A stretch of DNA of 50,046 nt, from contig JAOXFI010000028.1 of the NCBI GenBank assembly GCA_029232285.1, forward strand, positions 1-50,046. Direction: 5' to 3'. The notes under the pieces were generated by a model. That model ran no database searches and had not been told where the DNA came from. It was given only the letters and a program-made list of their open reading frames with translations. The position numbers and the translations under genes are program-made. Source of the stretch: Agmasoma carcini (nom. nud.). Lineage: Eukaryota > Microsporidia > Thelohaniidae. Positions within the stretch are counted from its first letter, which is position 1. Every line of letters starts with the position of its first letter. Positions 1 to 10,324 of this stretch are shown piece by piece.

Positions 1-316
1 ATAGTGTTATAACCTTTATATGTAACACGAATCATATTATAATAATCTATACTCATATAATTATGTCCATATACAAATTCTACTTGAGATCACTGGTTTG
101 AAAAGCGTAAGCGTGTACAAAACCTACAATCCTAAAATATCAGGGGTAGTAAATATTGGTTCTTAACAACGATCATACAACTAGAACACCTTTGATTACT
201 AACTTGTGTTAGTACAAACATGTATTAATTGTATATAAAATTAAGTCTAAATTTTTGAATAAATACCCCAACCTTCATAAAAAAAATTTATCAAAAAAAA
301 CTAAAAAGTAAAAATT
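1..316. other. Spacer 3' of EF-1alpha
   Basis: AT-rich DNA downstream of the EF-1alpha stop codon. I see no open frame, RNA gene or clear repeat in it. Confidence 0.5.
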
Positions 317-1768
317 TTAATTCTTCTTCTTCTTCTTGTCAATCAATTTTGGATCAAATTGTTCACCGAATTGTTTAAGAGCCTCATCAAAAGTATAAGC
401 CTTAGCTACAGCACCTGCAGCTACAACCTTGTTAGAATCTCTGAAAAGAACACGTGATAAGGTTGGGAAATTAGTAGCATCTTCAATCAATACAGGGTTG
501 CTTGGAACAATAAGTGCCTCAAATGGATGATTTGGTAAAATATATGCAGGCTCTTCAGTTTGTCCTTTCTTAGGAAGGAACTTAGCGAAACGAGTTGACA
601 CGTTAGCAGTACCAACTGATAGGGTTGGTGTGTAACCAATTTTGATACCACTCTTGCTAGAGTCATCCTTTGCCTTCTTACCACCTTTCAAGTTAATGGC
701 CTTGATAGAATAAACATCGTTGATCTTGAATGAGTTATCAGCAGGACCAGCAATATTACCAGTCTTGATATCTTCAATACCAACAGTACTAGTTGACTTA
801 ACCACAAAACCAACCTGTGTACCACAGCTGGCAACAGATACTTTCTTGTTGAATGATTCTATGGATTTAACAACACCTTGGAAATTAGAAGGTAAGCACT
901 TGATAGCGGTATTGGTCTCTAATGAACCGGTATCAACACGACCACAAATGACTTTACCAATACCTTTAATGTCAACAACATTAGAGACAGGAAGTCTTAA
1001 TGGCTTATCTGTAGGTCTCTTTGGAATTGGTTGGATTTCTAGGAAATCTTCAATACAGTAGACCATTTCAGGAGCATCTTCTCCGTAAATTTTCTTGTTG
1101 ATTTTAATACCTTCGAAGAATTTATACCTTGGGCAATCTGCGAAGACACCTGTACCATCAAGACTGGAGATTGGGAAGAAGCAAGAGTTAGCGATATCGC
1201 ATTTGAACTTCTTCATAAGTTTTTCAATAGCAAGCTTAGCAGCCTTGAACTTTTCACATAAACTGGACTCATCACCACCTTCACCGATCATGACATCACA
1301 CTTTGAGATGGCAACGCAATATCTTCTGTCACTACATGGTAATAAGATTGAAGAGATGGCGATGTGGGACTCTAAAGTACCACCATCACAAGATTGTTCG
1401 AAGTTGACTGGACACACAATAAGACAAAGATCTGCTTGTTTACAACCTAGCGTAGCATTTTTCAAGAAATCCTCGTGACCAGGACAGTCAACGAACTGAA
1501 CGATTCTGTTTTTAAAGTTTACTTCGACTGTAGTTGAAGTAATAGTGATACCCTTTTGTCTTTCTTCTGCTGTTCTATCTAAGAAGTAAGCATTTGTGAA
1601 AGATTTTTTGTTAAGAGATTCAGCGATCTGCTCGTTCTTAGCTCTTTGTTTAGCAGAGCAAGTTCCCTTCTTAACACAAATAAGACCGGTAAGGGAGGAT
1701 TTACCGGAATCTACGTGACCCATTACAGCGATAGAATAAGATTTTGATTTTTGCTCTATTTCTGACAT
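317..1768 (-). CDS. TEF1: Translation elongation factor EF-1alpha
   Basis: GTPase that brings aminoacyl-tRNA to the ribosomal A site in the cytosol. The 483-residue protein shows the P-loop GHVDSGKS (about 17-24), the switch region RQKGIT (70-75) and DCPGH (94-98). The guanine-specificity motif reads SKCD (155-158) instead of the usual NKxD. Domains 2 and 3 follow, with the familiar GxxGTVxxGRVxxG region altered to GIGKVICGRVDTG. The C-terminus is a lysine run. Length is slightly above the 440-460 of most eukaryotes, as in other microsporidia, which carry insertions. The start is supported by an AAATTTT block and CCC just 5' of the ATG. Codon use and GC are richer than the surroundings, as expected for a highly expressed gene. 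Confidence 0.97.
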   Translation of the reverse strand: MSEIEQKSKSYSIAVMGHVDSGKSSLTGLICVKKGTCSAKQRAKNEQIAESLNKKSFTNAYFLDRTAEERQKGITITSTTVEVNFKNRIVQFVDCPGHEDFLKNATLGCKQADLCLIVCPVNFEQSCDGGTLESHIAISSILLPCSDRRYCVAISKCDVMIGEGGDESSLCEKFKAAKLAIEKLMKKFKCDIANSCFFPISSLDGTGVFADCPRYKFFEGIKINKKIYGEDAPEMVYCIEDFLEIQPIPKRPTDKPLRLPVSNVVDIKGIGKVICGRVDTGSLETNTAIKCLPSNFQGVVKSIESFNKKVSVASCGTQVGFVVKSTSTVGIEDIKTGNIAGPADNSFKINDVYSIKAINLKGGKKAKDDSSKSGIKIGYTPTLSVGTANVSTRFAKFLPKKGQTEEPAYILPNHPFEALIVPSNPVLIEDATNFPTLSRVLFRDSNKVVAAGAVAKAYTFDEALKQFGEQFDPKLIDKKKKKN

Positions 1769-2557
1769 TGGGATGAAAATTTTTTGTAAATTTATAGTAA
1801 AAAAATTTCTAGAAAAAAAACACTAAACAAAAGTTTTAGAATGTTGTTCAATGAGGATAAAGTTGGATGAAAATGACCAATTGATGAGAATGATGATTTA
1901 ATTATAGTTAATTAATTAGTTAGTTAGTCAATAATTGATCAATTAATCAGTTAGTTGGTCAATAATCGATCAATTAATCAGTTAGTTAGTCACTTAATTT
2001 AGTTAATTAGTCACTTAGTTAGTTAGTCACTTAATTTAGTTAGTTAGTCACTTAGTTAGTTAGTCAATAATCAGATTTTAGTTAGTTAATAAAATGAGAT
2101 TAAGAATAACAATATGTTAAAATAAAGTAAAAGACTTTTGAAAATAATTATATATTTATTCAAAGTATATTTCATTTTTGAAATGACGTAATTCAAAATA
2201 TTTTATAAAATTCTTTAAAGTTCTAATAATTTGATTAAAGTTAAATTTTAGTTTTAATAACAAGTGAAAATGATAAAAATAATATTTATAAAAGTCTGAA
2301 ACTGATTTTGAAAAATATAAATTTTAAGTCAATAAATCAAATATTATAAAAAATAAGATGAATTTTTGTTATTGCTTTTTATTTTTGGTTAACTTGAAAT
2401 AAATCAATTAATGTCATTGGTTTATTTATGCAATTTCAAAATATCAAATATTTTAATATTATTAAAAGGGGTAATATTTGATTATTTTCAAAAAATATTT
2501 TTATGCATATAATTTTCTTTCATGCATAAATAACAAAATAAAATAATCTATTGTAGG
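1769..2557. other. Divergent spacer between EF-1alpha and SPO11
   Basis: Shared 5' region of two divergent genes. The first half carries the GTTAGT array listed separately. The rest is AT-rich with no convincing frame. Confidence 0.5.
1905..2090. repeat. GTTA/GTCA tandem array upstream of EF-1alpha
   Basis: Imperfect tandem repeat built from TTAGTTAGTCA, TTAATTTAG and CAATAATCGATCAATTAATC units. It lies 140-320 bp upstream of the EF-1alpha start and upstream of SPO11. The same tetranucleotide alphabet (GTTA, GTCA) recurs at 33.8, 37.3 and 47.1 kb. Confidence 0.9.
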
Positions 2558-3382
2558 ATGGAAAGCGATGTAATGATAAAAAGGATAGAAAAGGAGATTA
2601 TAGACCTACTGAATCAAAGAAGTACGCTAAGAATAGTAAAACCATTGAAATTTTTAAGTATTATCCATCAAATGATTAAAACAAGAACATTTAGAAATAA
2701 AAGAGAAATTTACTACATAGATGTAAATATATTCTTGAATCAGACTGCTGTTAATAAGCTTGTGGATAAATATACAAAGTTATTAAGCTGTAAAATGGAG
2801 GATCTTAACATTAAGGCTAGTCTTAAAGGATTGATATGGGGAGATGTTAAATTTTATTTCAAAAATGGTAAAATATTAAAAATCAAAAGAGAAACAAAGA
2901 TTTTAATACCAGATATGGATGATATAAGTGATATAGAGGTAAAGCATACTATAATAGTTATAGAGAAGGATACAATCTTTTCAAAGATCATGATGCCTAA
3001 CATTACAATTGTATGTGGGAAAGGCTATCCGTGTTTTAATACATTAAAATTCTTAAAAATGATAAGACATGTGAATATATATTGCTTGACAGATTTCGAT
3101 CCCCATGGACTGCACATATTTCACATATACAGCAAGCATATAAAAATTATAAGACTAGGACTTTCGATAGATGATCTTTTTAAGTATAAAATCAATATTA
3201 ATCAGTGCATACCACTCTCAAAAAATGACTTAAAGATTATAAAATTGCTTAGGTGCACTGAATGGAAGGAAGATGCATTGTTTTTGGAAGGGTTTCAAAA
3301 GAAAATGGAACTTGAAATTTTGTTTAGTAGAGAAAGTTTTAATTTTAAAGAATATTTATCAGATAAATTTGGAAAAGAATAA
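2558..3382 (+). CDS. SPO11: SPO11 / TopoVI subunit A-like meiotic endonuclease
   Basis: Transesterase that makes the double-strand breaks initiating meiotic recombination. The 274-residue protein has the winged-helix (5Y-CAP) region with KREIYYID at 49-56, where Tyr53 aligns with the catalytic tyrosine of the family. A Toprim domain follows, with the acidic residue in VIEKD (134-138) and the metal-binding DFDPHG at 179-184. It is shorter than yeast Spo11 (398 residues) but the core is complete. It is AT-rich and divergent, like its neighbours. The start is the first ATG; a second Met at residue 6 is an alternative. Its presence suggests that meiotic recombination is retained, which is inference. 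Confidence 0.9.
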   Translation: MESDVMIKRIEKEIIDLLNQRSTLRIVKPLKFLSIIHQMIKTRTFRNKREIYYIDVNIFLNQTAVNKLVDKYTKLLSCKMEDLNIKASLKGLIWGDVKFYFKNGKILKIKRETKILIPDMDDISDIEVKHTIIVIEKDTIFSKIMMPNITIVCGKGYPCFNTLKFLKMIRHVNIYCLTDFDPHGLHIFHIYSKHIKIIRLGLSIDDLFKYKININQCIPLSKNDLKIIKLLRCTEWKEDALFLEGFQKKMELEILFSRESFNFKEYLSDKFGKE

Positions 3383-5324
3383 TCATATAAAAGAATAATC
3401 ATTTAAAATAATAAGATTTTTATAAAAGAAAGCTTATTTGAGTGATATAGAAATATCATATTAAAGAAGATGTGATTTGATATAACAAAATGTGTATATA
3501 TCAAATATATATTTTATATGACACATTCACACCATATTTAAGTTTCAAATTGTGTTAATAATAGATTTATTTATTCAATATGCTTTCTCAGGCAAAAATG
3601 TATAAAAAAATGTATAAAATAACACAAACGGTACAATTTAGTATCGATTGGAAAGTTCTCAGCTCATTTTTCGTTTTCTACAAAGAATCTTAAAAATAAA
3701 TCAACCTAAAAGAGGAGAAAAACTAAACCAGCACCACAAGTGAAAACTTTTAAATCAAACAACAATAAATAAAATTAATATAGAGCGGGATATGTTGATC
3801 TACACTTGTCATGCTTTGTTAAAAGGCAGTATAAAGAATTTGATTGTTATACCGTCTTAAGCCATCTTAGATGGTGAATGTAAGACTTTAAAGGCATCAA
3901 TTTTATATTTTAAACTGGGCTTACTATTATTACGCACATCCTAACTTATATCTTTAAGAAATGATCCTTTTCTGCCAATGAAGAAGAGGTGTATGTATAT
4001 CGTTATTTAGAATGTACAAGGTTATCCGTATCCCTCACGATCCTGCATTAACCCCTGGTAGAACTAACCTTTATAGGTTAATTGGTCATTCTCTCCACTC
4101 TGATCACATTGTGGTCTGCAGAGTAATATGAATAGGTTTGTGTCGCTATGTTTAAGATTGACAATGATAAATTTAGTTATAACATAAAACATGAAAAATT
4201 AATATTAAAGATTTTATATTTGTTAATTTTTATATTATTTTTATAATTTGAATAGTCTAATAAATATAGAAAAATTATAAAAGATTTTATAACAAATATT
4301 TACTACTTTTTGATAAAAGGAATAATATTTAGCTGAATTAGATTTATTAAAATATACGAAAATCTTGAATCTAATGATCAATATTTACACAATAAACGGT
4401 TAAAGCTCTTTTTAAGAGTCAAAATTATAAAATTTAATTATTTTTAGATTCATATTGCTGTATATTTAATAAATTTTATTTTTCTTAAATGTTTAAAAAA
4501 GATACTCATGTCAGAAAAGAAAATCAATTTAAAAAAAATTATATATTACCTTTTGATAGGTTCTCTAAGTAGGAAAGAGTTGGTCTTACATTTAATGGTA
4601 TGTAGATATTTGTAAATGAAGTATTTTGTGCTACGTGCGGTTCTGCTCTTACTTTAGGGATTTGAATAATTCACTAAGATAATTTTGCTTTGATTTTGAA
4701 ATTAAAAATTGGAGAAATCAACTATACATTTTTCAATAAAAATATTTTTGAGGGTCAGAAAATAGATTTATTGATTATACTTAAGGTTATAATAAAGTAC
4801 AGCACTAGGGGTAGGTGTACTGTTCAGTATTATAAAATAATCATAAATACCATCATTTAAAAACCTATTGAGTATGTAAGAATCCAATTTTTGTATTTTA
4901 AGTTATATGGATCAGGAATTAAATTAACAATGTTTAATTACAAGTGTAAGAGTCATAGGGGGTCGGTTATTTACTAAAAGAACATTCAAAGGTTCTGAAT
5001 CTTTCAATAATATAATTAAGTCGTAAATTTAAATCTGAAAGGTGTGATAACAAATAATCAATAGGAGTGTTGTTGATGGTTTAACCATAAAATATTACTT
5101 TTTGAATATATTTTATTAAAAATTAAAAATTATTTTTATGGGGTTTAATATTGATTCAGATCATAAATTACGACTTACAATCTTAATTCACATAACTAGA
5201 ACGAAAATATTTTAAAAAATATAATTTGCTTAAAGTTGGTGCTCAAGCTAAATTTCTTAAATACTTAACAATTCTAAAATAAATTCAATAATTGTTGAAA
5301 ACTTTTACAAAAAAATTTTACCAA
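3383..5324. other. Spacer between SPO11 and the actin-related gene
   Basis: The only structure I find is the dispersed repeat copy at 3590-4110. Just after SPO11, a TATAAAAGAATAATCAT motif is repeated twice (3385-3412); it also recurs after the tyrosinase gene. From 4110 to 5320 I see no coding signal. Confidence 0.5.
3590..4110 (-). repeat. Dispersed repeat family 1, copy A
   Basis: Reverse-complement copy of the repeat at 27288-27765. Shared blocks in order on the minus strand include GCAGACC near the 5' end, CACCTCTTC..ATTGGCAG, AAAGATATAAGT, CTTTAAAGTCTTAC, CACCATCTAAGAT, TTCCAATCG.TACT and TTTTGCCTGAG near the 3' end. No open reading frame is visible inside. It looks like a non-autonomous element or solo terminal repeat of about 0.5 kb. 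Confidence 0.75.
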
Positions 5325-5345
5325 ATGTTAAAAAAAAAGCCATGA
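5325..5345 (+). promoter_or_regulatory. Start-signal ATG and six-codon uORF before the actin-related gene
   Basis: An AAATTTTACC block, typical of true starts in this window, sits directly before an ATG at 5325, not before the ATG at 5342. As read, the 5325 ATG gives six codons ending in TGA that overlap the downstream ATG. A run of eight A lies between; one more A would put both ATGs in the same frame. Confidence 0.5.
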
Positions 5346-6310
5346 CAGAAATAATTCCACATATAAATACTGTAATTCTAGATTTTGATGAGGATTATAT
5401 CAAAATTGGATCAGGTGGTGACTTTCTGCCCTCAATTGTTGTTAGGACAGATGAATTAGACCTTTTTCTAAAGTCCAGAACTGATTTTTTTGAAAACAAC
5501 ACCAACACAGCCCAAAATAAAAAATCTAAAATAAATTTTGATCATCTTGGAATAGATACCGAAACCTTTGCCCTTAAGATGGCCAAGCTCGTTGAATACT
5601 ATACAGATGATGATGCTTCTGTTCTTGTCATATACAATCACAAGTCTGAAAATATAAAAAATAACATACTAAGCTCTCTCATGTGCTATAACAATGTCAA
5701 TTCAGTCCTAATTTTAGACTCCCTTGTTTTTGATGTGATCGGTCATGGTAAGACGAACGGATACGTCATAAATTTTAAAACTGATAAAATTGTTACTGCT
5801 TTAATCCAAAATGGCTTAGTTAAAGAATTATTTACAATTCCAATTGATCTTCTAGAAATTGATGAAAATATCAAAAATAATATTTTTTTCTTAAAAGAGT
5901 TTATTTGCATGTCTTTGATTGGTGATAAATTTAATCTTAAAGAAATATCTGATCTATTTGATAATGTTGAAATAGATCCAAGTCATTTTGAGTTTAGGAA
6001 TGTATTTTTTAAAAATTTTGATGATATAACTAACTTAAATTCAAAGCAACTTCGTAGGAATGATAATAGCATTGTTCTTTCTGGTTATATTGGAAGTGAT
6101 GTGAGGGTTTATTTAGCCTTAAAGAATCATTTATTGGCTTGTAACGAAAATATAAACGTTGACAGCTTTATTTCTGAAAACAAGCCATTCCCTTCATTTC
6201 TAGGAGCCTCCATCTTTGCATCGGATAACTCTACAAAAAAATTATTTATAAGCAGTGCTGATTTTAAAAGGCACGGTGTTGATATTTTTAAGAAGAAGAA
6301 AATTAATTAA
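5342..6310 (+). CDS. Divergent actin-related protein
   Basis: Actin-fold protein, most likely a nuclear Arp. The clearest match is the C-terminus, where PSFLGASIFASDNSTKKLFI aligns with the actin segment around AWIGGSILAS. Upstream, NSIVLSGYIGSD (about 245-256) aligns with the actin phosphate-2 region (NIVLSGGTT), but its glycines are poorly kept. The N-terminal phosphate-1 loop is not recognisable as an ATP site (VILDFDEDYIKIGSGGDFLP). At 322 residues it is shorter than actin (375). The loss of canonical nucleotide-binding loops suggests a structural Arp of a chromatin-remodelling or acetyltransferase complex (Arp4/7/9-like), not a filament-forming actin. Which Arp it is cannot be decided here. 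The start may be at 5325 if the poly-A run is miscounted. Confidence 0.75.
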   Translation: MTEIIPHINTVILDFDEDYIKIGSGGDFLPSIVVRTDELDLFLKSRTDFFENNTNTAQNKKSKINFDHLGIDTETFALKMAKLVEYYTDDDASVLVIYNHKSENIKNNILSSLMCYNNVNSVLILDSLVFDVIGHGKTNGYVINFKTDKIVTALIQNGLVKELFTIPIDLLEIDENIKNNIFFLKEFICMSLIGDKFNLKEISDLFDNVEIDPSHFEFRNVFFKNFDDITNLNSKQLRRNDNSIVLSGYIGSDVRVYLALKNHLLACNENINVDSFISENKPFPSFLGASIFASDNSTKKLFISSADFKRHGVDIFKKKKIN

Positions 6311-6451
6311 ATGATTGTTTATAAAGAGAAATGTTTAATATGTGATCTTAAATGCATATATTTTTGTGTTTTGATGTAAGTTGTATACATTTTTAACTTT
6401 TTATTGTATATTAATACTCATTTAATAAAATTTAAGGTGATTATGTTATAA

Positions 6452-7093
6452 TCAATTTATTTTATTTACCTTTTGTAAAAAATTATCTACCTTTGAATAA
6501 AAATTTAACAAACAGCTTGGTGAATTGCTCATAATCCTATCAATATATGTTTTATAAAAGGCAATCACATTCTGCATCGATTTACTCTGTAGATAAAGCT
6601 GTCTAATCACAAAAATATAAAAAATCAATGTCAAAGATGTTGTTTTTCCGATTAATATGAGAAATAATCCCATACAAGCACAACCACACATAGATTTAAG
6701 TGCAATATCATATATAATATCATTGTATGGAATCAAATAACATAGAATGTCATAAATTTTAAGGTTTTTATCCTTATCAGCAGCCACTAGCATCACTGTC
6801 TGTCTAAGAGCTATTAAGTAGAAGGGAAAAAGCAGTATGAATGAAGGTCTCAGTAGAAAAAGTATTAAAGATGGTACACTTGGGTGTTTAAAAGCTAGTT
6901 TTGGGTCATTTAATATTCCTGAGATTCCTGTGAAATATGCAGCAAATAAAAAAAGATTGTTAAATAAGTTGGGAAGGCTGATGAAATAGAAACCAGTTAA
7001 CATTCTTAAGAGCCCAAATGTGTAGTTTATTAAGAAAATATAATGAAGATAGAGATATATTTTACGTTTATTTTGGCTTAGCATATTTATCAT
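6452..7093 (-). CDS. TMEM33/Pom33-like ER/nuclear envelope membrane protein
   Basis: A 213-residue polytopic membrane protein with about four hydrophobic segments (near residues 14-35, 45-60, 85-105 and 135-165). The C-terminal part, with FYIFVIRQLYLQSKS followed by a basic amphipathic stretch, resembles the TMEM33/Pom33/Per33 family of ER-shaping and nuclear-pore-associated proteins. This assignment rests on layout and loose similarity only. I set the start at the ATG at 7093 because TAAAAATTTTATCC, the start-associated block of this genome, precedes it directly. A longer reading to 7141 would need a TTG start. It is convergent with the actin-related gene, 141 bp away. Confidence 0.5.
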   Translation of the reverse strand: MINMLSQNKRKIYLYLHYIFLINYTFGLLRMLTGFYFISLPNLFNNLFLFAAYFTGISGILNDPKLAFKHPSVPSLILFLLRPSFILLFPFYLIALRQTVMLVAADKDKNLKIYDILCYLIPYNDIIYDIALKSMCGCACMGLFLILIGKTTSLTLIFYIFVIRQLYLQSKSMQNVIAFYKTYIDRIMSNSPSCLLNFYSKVDNFLQKVNKIN

Positions 7094-7108
7094 GGATAAA
7101 ATTTTTAT
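7094..7108 (-). promoter_or_regulatory. AAATTT/CC start-proximal signal
   Basis: On the minus strand TAAAAATTTTATCC runs straight into the ATG at 7093. It matches the AAATTT- and CCC-like signals described near microsporidian starts and decides the start of this gene. Confidence 0.55.
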
Positions 7109-8039
7109 AGTAACTTTCAACTTGAGATGACCAACCAGCAATTTTTTTAATTAAGTGAAAGGAGATAAAACATTGACATTTGTGGCGAACCAATGCTTTT
7201 TTTTATGTATTGTTGTTATATTTTATCATAAATATAAAATATTTGCACCTAGTTGGTGAACCAATGCATATTTTTATCTTAAGCTTAGTCTGTGCTTCTT
7301 TCCTTTATTAAAAAACGATTTTTAATTTGATAAAAAATTATATGTACAGGAATCAGCTTTAAAAGAGATAAAGTCAAAGTATTTGATAAATGTAAGTCTA
7401 TTATAGTATATTCTAATATATAAAAGTCAATAATAGGTGGTTAGATATTATAATTACAAAAGTATGTTATAAACGTTCGATTTGATAAAAAAACAATAAT
7501 TAATATTTTCACTGAAGAATTTGACTATACATGAATAATAATAGTTTATCAATTGGTAAAACACATACCTTCTATTATATTTACCATAATCTGAAAATTC
7601 GGCTTACTCCATCATAAATTTATTGTACTTTGGTAAAAAAAGTAATTTTATAGTAATACAGTCTTAAATATATATAAAGGTAGTACTAACACTTTATAAA
7701 TCATATCATAAGAGTAAATCGTTGAATATATTTAAATATAAAGCTGGTAAATATAATTTGACCGGGAAAGTCAAGAAGACCCAATTTTTTATATTTTTAG
7801 TCTCTCGCCATCAAAAATTTATTCAGAATTTTTGTAGGTTCAACCCTTTGTTAATTTAATTAAGATGATCAATAAATAAATAAACTCTCAAACCGAAACA
7901 ACCCATACCTGATCAAGAAGTAAATAAAGAGACTAATTTTCAATACTATAATGGTATGTGGTATTAATAATATAACAATGTAATATTATTGCTTCTGATA
8001 AAAAAGGCGATTTTTAAACTAAATTTTATATTTAATTAA
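7094..8039. other. Spacer, no gene seen
   Basis: AT-rich. Two copies of a GGCGAACCAATGC-like motif lie 70 bp apart (about 7182-7198 and 7251-7266). I see nothing else. Confidence 0.4.
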
Positions 8040-8370
8040 AATAAATACAATAATCAATATAAGTCTACCTTGTTAATAAGGAATGAGCAGAGACTAAAAA
8101 CAATGTAATCAATACGAATTTGATATGTTTTAAATGATTTTTATAAAATATGCTCATCAGTCCAAATTGTACTACCAGAGAAAACCTGACTACATATTAT
8201 TGGTATTAATATAGATGCTTTTTTGTCTGAAAATATTTACACAAAAACTCTTGTGATCCCTTTTTAAGACTCAACCATGAATAGGGCATCGTTTTTATTA
8301 GCAGGACTCTCTCTAATACCTTTATCTTAAAGTGTGATATAGTTTCATCAATTTGAACAAATAACCGAGT
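8040..8370 (-). pseudogene. Merlin (ISXO2-type) transposase relic R1
   Basis: Decayed DDE transposase core. Read on the minus strand, a VQIDET motif (first catalytic Asp, codon 8347-8349) is followed in another frame by DKKASILIPIICSQVFSGS and then IWTDEH (second Asp, codon 8156-8158). The same string of motifs is found in relics R3 and R7. Two in-frame stops and at least one frameshift break it. The C-terminal part is only faintly seen (FLINKVDLY). No terminal repeats were identified. Confidence 0.8.
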
Positions 8371-9076
8371 TCTTCTAATTTGCTGTTTTTAAAATCACAG
8401 AAAGACATGATACATTATTGAAATAATCAATTAATATAATTGATTTTAAGTTCTAGATAATCAAATAACAAATTAATATTGTGATTAAGTAACTAAAGTC
8501 ATACTTGAAGTGCTCAAATGAAGAATTTTTACTCTTAGAATGGTGTTAGGTATAGTCAATACAATTTACATAATACACCTTCAATCAAAATCACCAACGT
8601 TTTAAGCATATTAAGGTATTACAGGTTCTGCATACTTGTTCTCATGATATGATACAATTAATCATTAAACAATTAAGTAAATTTCTCTTATTATAACTTC
8701 TAATCTGTTGCTCTAACATATCTGCACCCTTACACTATTTTTTTAGTTTATCAATCATGTTTCCCATCTGGAGGAAAAGGGATGCTTGATTTTAAAAATC
8801 TATCATAACTTCTCCGATTTCTAAAAGTATTTTTACAATCGGTAGGCAAAAAGTAGTGTTAAATAAATCTGCTTTTTTTTTTCTATCAAACTTTTTCTTT
8901 TTTGAAATTTGATTTGCAAAATTTAATTTTTGAACATATGCAGTATCTTTTCTTAAATACCGTAAGCCATCAAAGAAGCTTTAAAATCGATTATTGGGTT
9001 TTTTTACAATTTTAGGTGCCGGTTGTTGTAATAAAGAATCAATAATGATAAAATTCAATTGACAATTCTTTAAAAA
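8371..9076. other. Decayed spacer between two transposon relics
   Basis: No intact frame. It may be the eroded body of the element whose fragments flank it, but I cannot show this. Confidence 0.35.
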
Positions 9077-9256
9077 TTAATTAAGTAAATGTGAATCAAT
9101 TTCTTGGTTTTTAAGTGATTTATATCTGAGGTTACAATTATTTAGAAAAAACAAATAAAAACAATTTTTGCTTATTTCAAAATGATCTGCTAGTTCTTGC
9201 TGTGTTGAATAATTATTTTCTACATAGAACTCATGAATTCCCCTTTTTCTAATCAT
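9077..9256 (-). pseudogene. Helix-turn-helix fragment, probable transposase N-terminus
   Basis: A 59-codon frame whose N-terminal half reads as a helix-turn-helix: YSTQQELADHFEISKNCFY (about residues 16-34) has the pattern of the DNA-binding domain of Tc1/mariner- or IS630-type transposases. The frame ends with LLN and a TAA, and no catalytic domain follows intact. It is either an eroded transposon fragment or chance. No start-associated block precedes it, so I do not call a live gene. Confidence 0.4.
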
Positions 9257-9720
9257 ATGATTTTCTTTGATATTTATCTCTTAATTAGAGTGTAATTAAG
9301 TCTTAGAAAAAAACAATTTCTAAAATAAATTATATATTTTTAAAGGGTTTAACATTTCTAATTAAATCTGATGATATCTCTTGTTTAATAAAAATCAATT
9401 ACCCTCCTTTTATACTTACATTGGATTAGAAAGATAAATCATTGCAATTTAATGATTTTGGATTAATATGTTTGTTGCTAACGTTTTATGGTTTATCAAC
9501 AATGTTTTACATCTATACAATGTGTATTATTGTAATCTAAAGTTATACCGATTCGTATTTTAACTAGCCTAAGTTTTATACAAATATTAAAGTATAATAT
9601 TTTACTTAATAAAGTTCATATATGAAATCTAAAATTGATCAAAGCCACTCATATATTCATTTGAAATTATAGAAAATAAACATAAATTTAATTAATATCA
9701 AATCACTTCTAATTTTTTAT
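9257..9720. other. Spacer, no gene seen
   Basis: AT-rich region 3' of eIF1A. No frame, RNA gene or repeat recognised. Confidence 0.4.
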
Positions 9721-10071
9721 TTATAAATTGCTAAAATCGTATCTCGTATCTTCTCCACCATTTTGGTTCAAGAACGCCTCATTTATCTCTCCGCTATCCT
9801 TTAGAATGTTTCTCTGGTCATCTGTATATGCGGCTGTTATTCTAACTTGAGAAGTGTCATCCCCATAATCGAAATCACATAAAATAAGCGTATTTACACC
9901 AATATACTGTGATCTATTCAACTTACCACATAAAGTACCCTTTCTGACTACAGAATCACTACAATACACAGTAAACCGCCCATGTCCTTCAGCTTTCTGC
10001 ACAATTCCATAGCACTGACCCACTGTTGCTGTTTTAAACTCTGTCTTAAATTTTCTATTCCTTCGGCCCAT
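9721..10071 (-). CDS. TIF11: Translation initiation factor eIF1A
   Basis: Binds the 40S A site, supports scanning and start selection, and recruits ternary complex. The 116-residue protein has the basic N-terminal tail MGRRNRKFK, an S1/OB fold (about 15-85) with GRFTVYCSDSVVRKGTLCGK, and the family helix DDQRNILKDSGEINEA (eIF1A: ADEARSLKAYGELPE). The acidic C-terminal tail is short (GGEDTRYDFSNL, compared with DDEIQFDDIG), so the protein is shorter than yeast's 153 residues. The start is set at the ATG at 10071, directly preceded by AAAAATTTTTACCAT on the coding strand. An in-frame upstream ATG at 10110 would add 13 residues that match nothing. Confidence 0.93.
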   Translation of the reverse strand: MGRRNRKFKTEFKTATVGQCYGIVQKAEGHGRFTVYCSDSVVRKGTLCGKLNRSQYIGVNTLILCDFDYGDDTSQVRITAAYTDDQRNILKDSGEINEAFLNQNGGEDTRYDFSNL

Positions 10072-10088
10072 ATGGTAAAAATTTTTTA
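10072..10088 (-). promoter_or_regulatory. AAATTT/CC start-proximal signal of eIF1A
   Basis: AAAAAATTTTTACCAT leads into the ATG at 10071 and supports this start over the upstream in-frame ATG. Confidence 0.55.
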
Positions 10089-10324
10089 CACCAACTACAT
10101 TTTTAAACATTAAGAAAGAAAATTATTAAAATAATAATAAATAAGTTTATTATTACAAAGTAAAAAGTATGGAAAAAATAACTAAATGCAGAGCAAAAGT
10201 GATTAAAAACCTTTTGTTTTATACAAGAAGATCAAAACTAATTAGTTTTTATTAAAAGATTAAACAGTAAGATTCAATAGAGAAGAAACGAATATCAATC
10301 ACACATTGATAACAAAAGCAGAAT

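Noticed and set aside
720..1478. Plus-strand frames opposite EF-1alpha
   Set aside because: Antisense shadows of a strongly coding gene.
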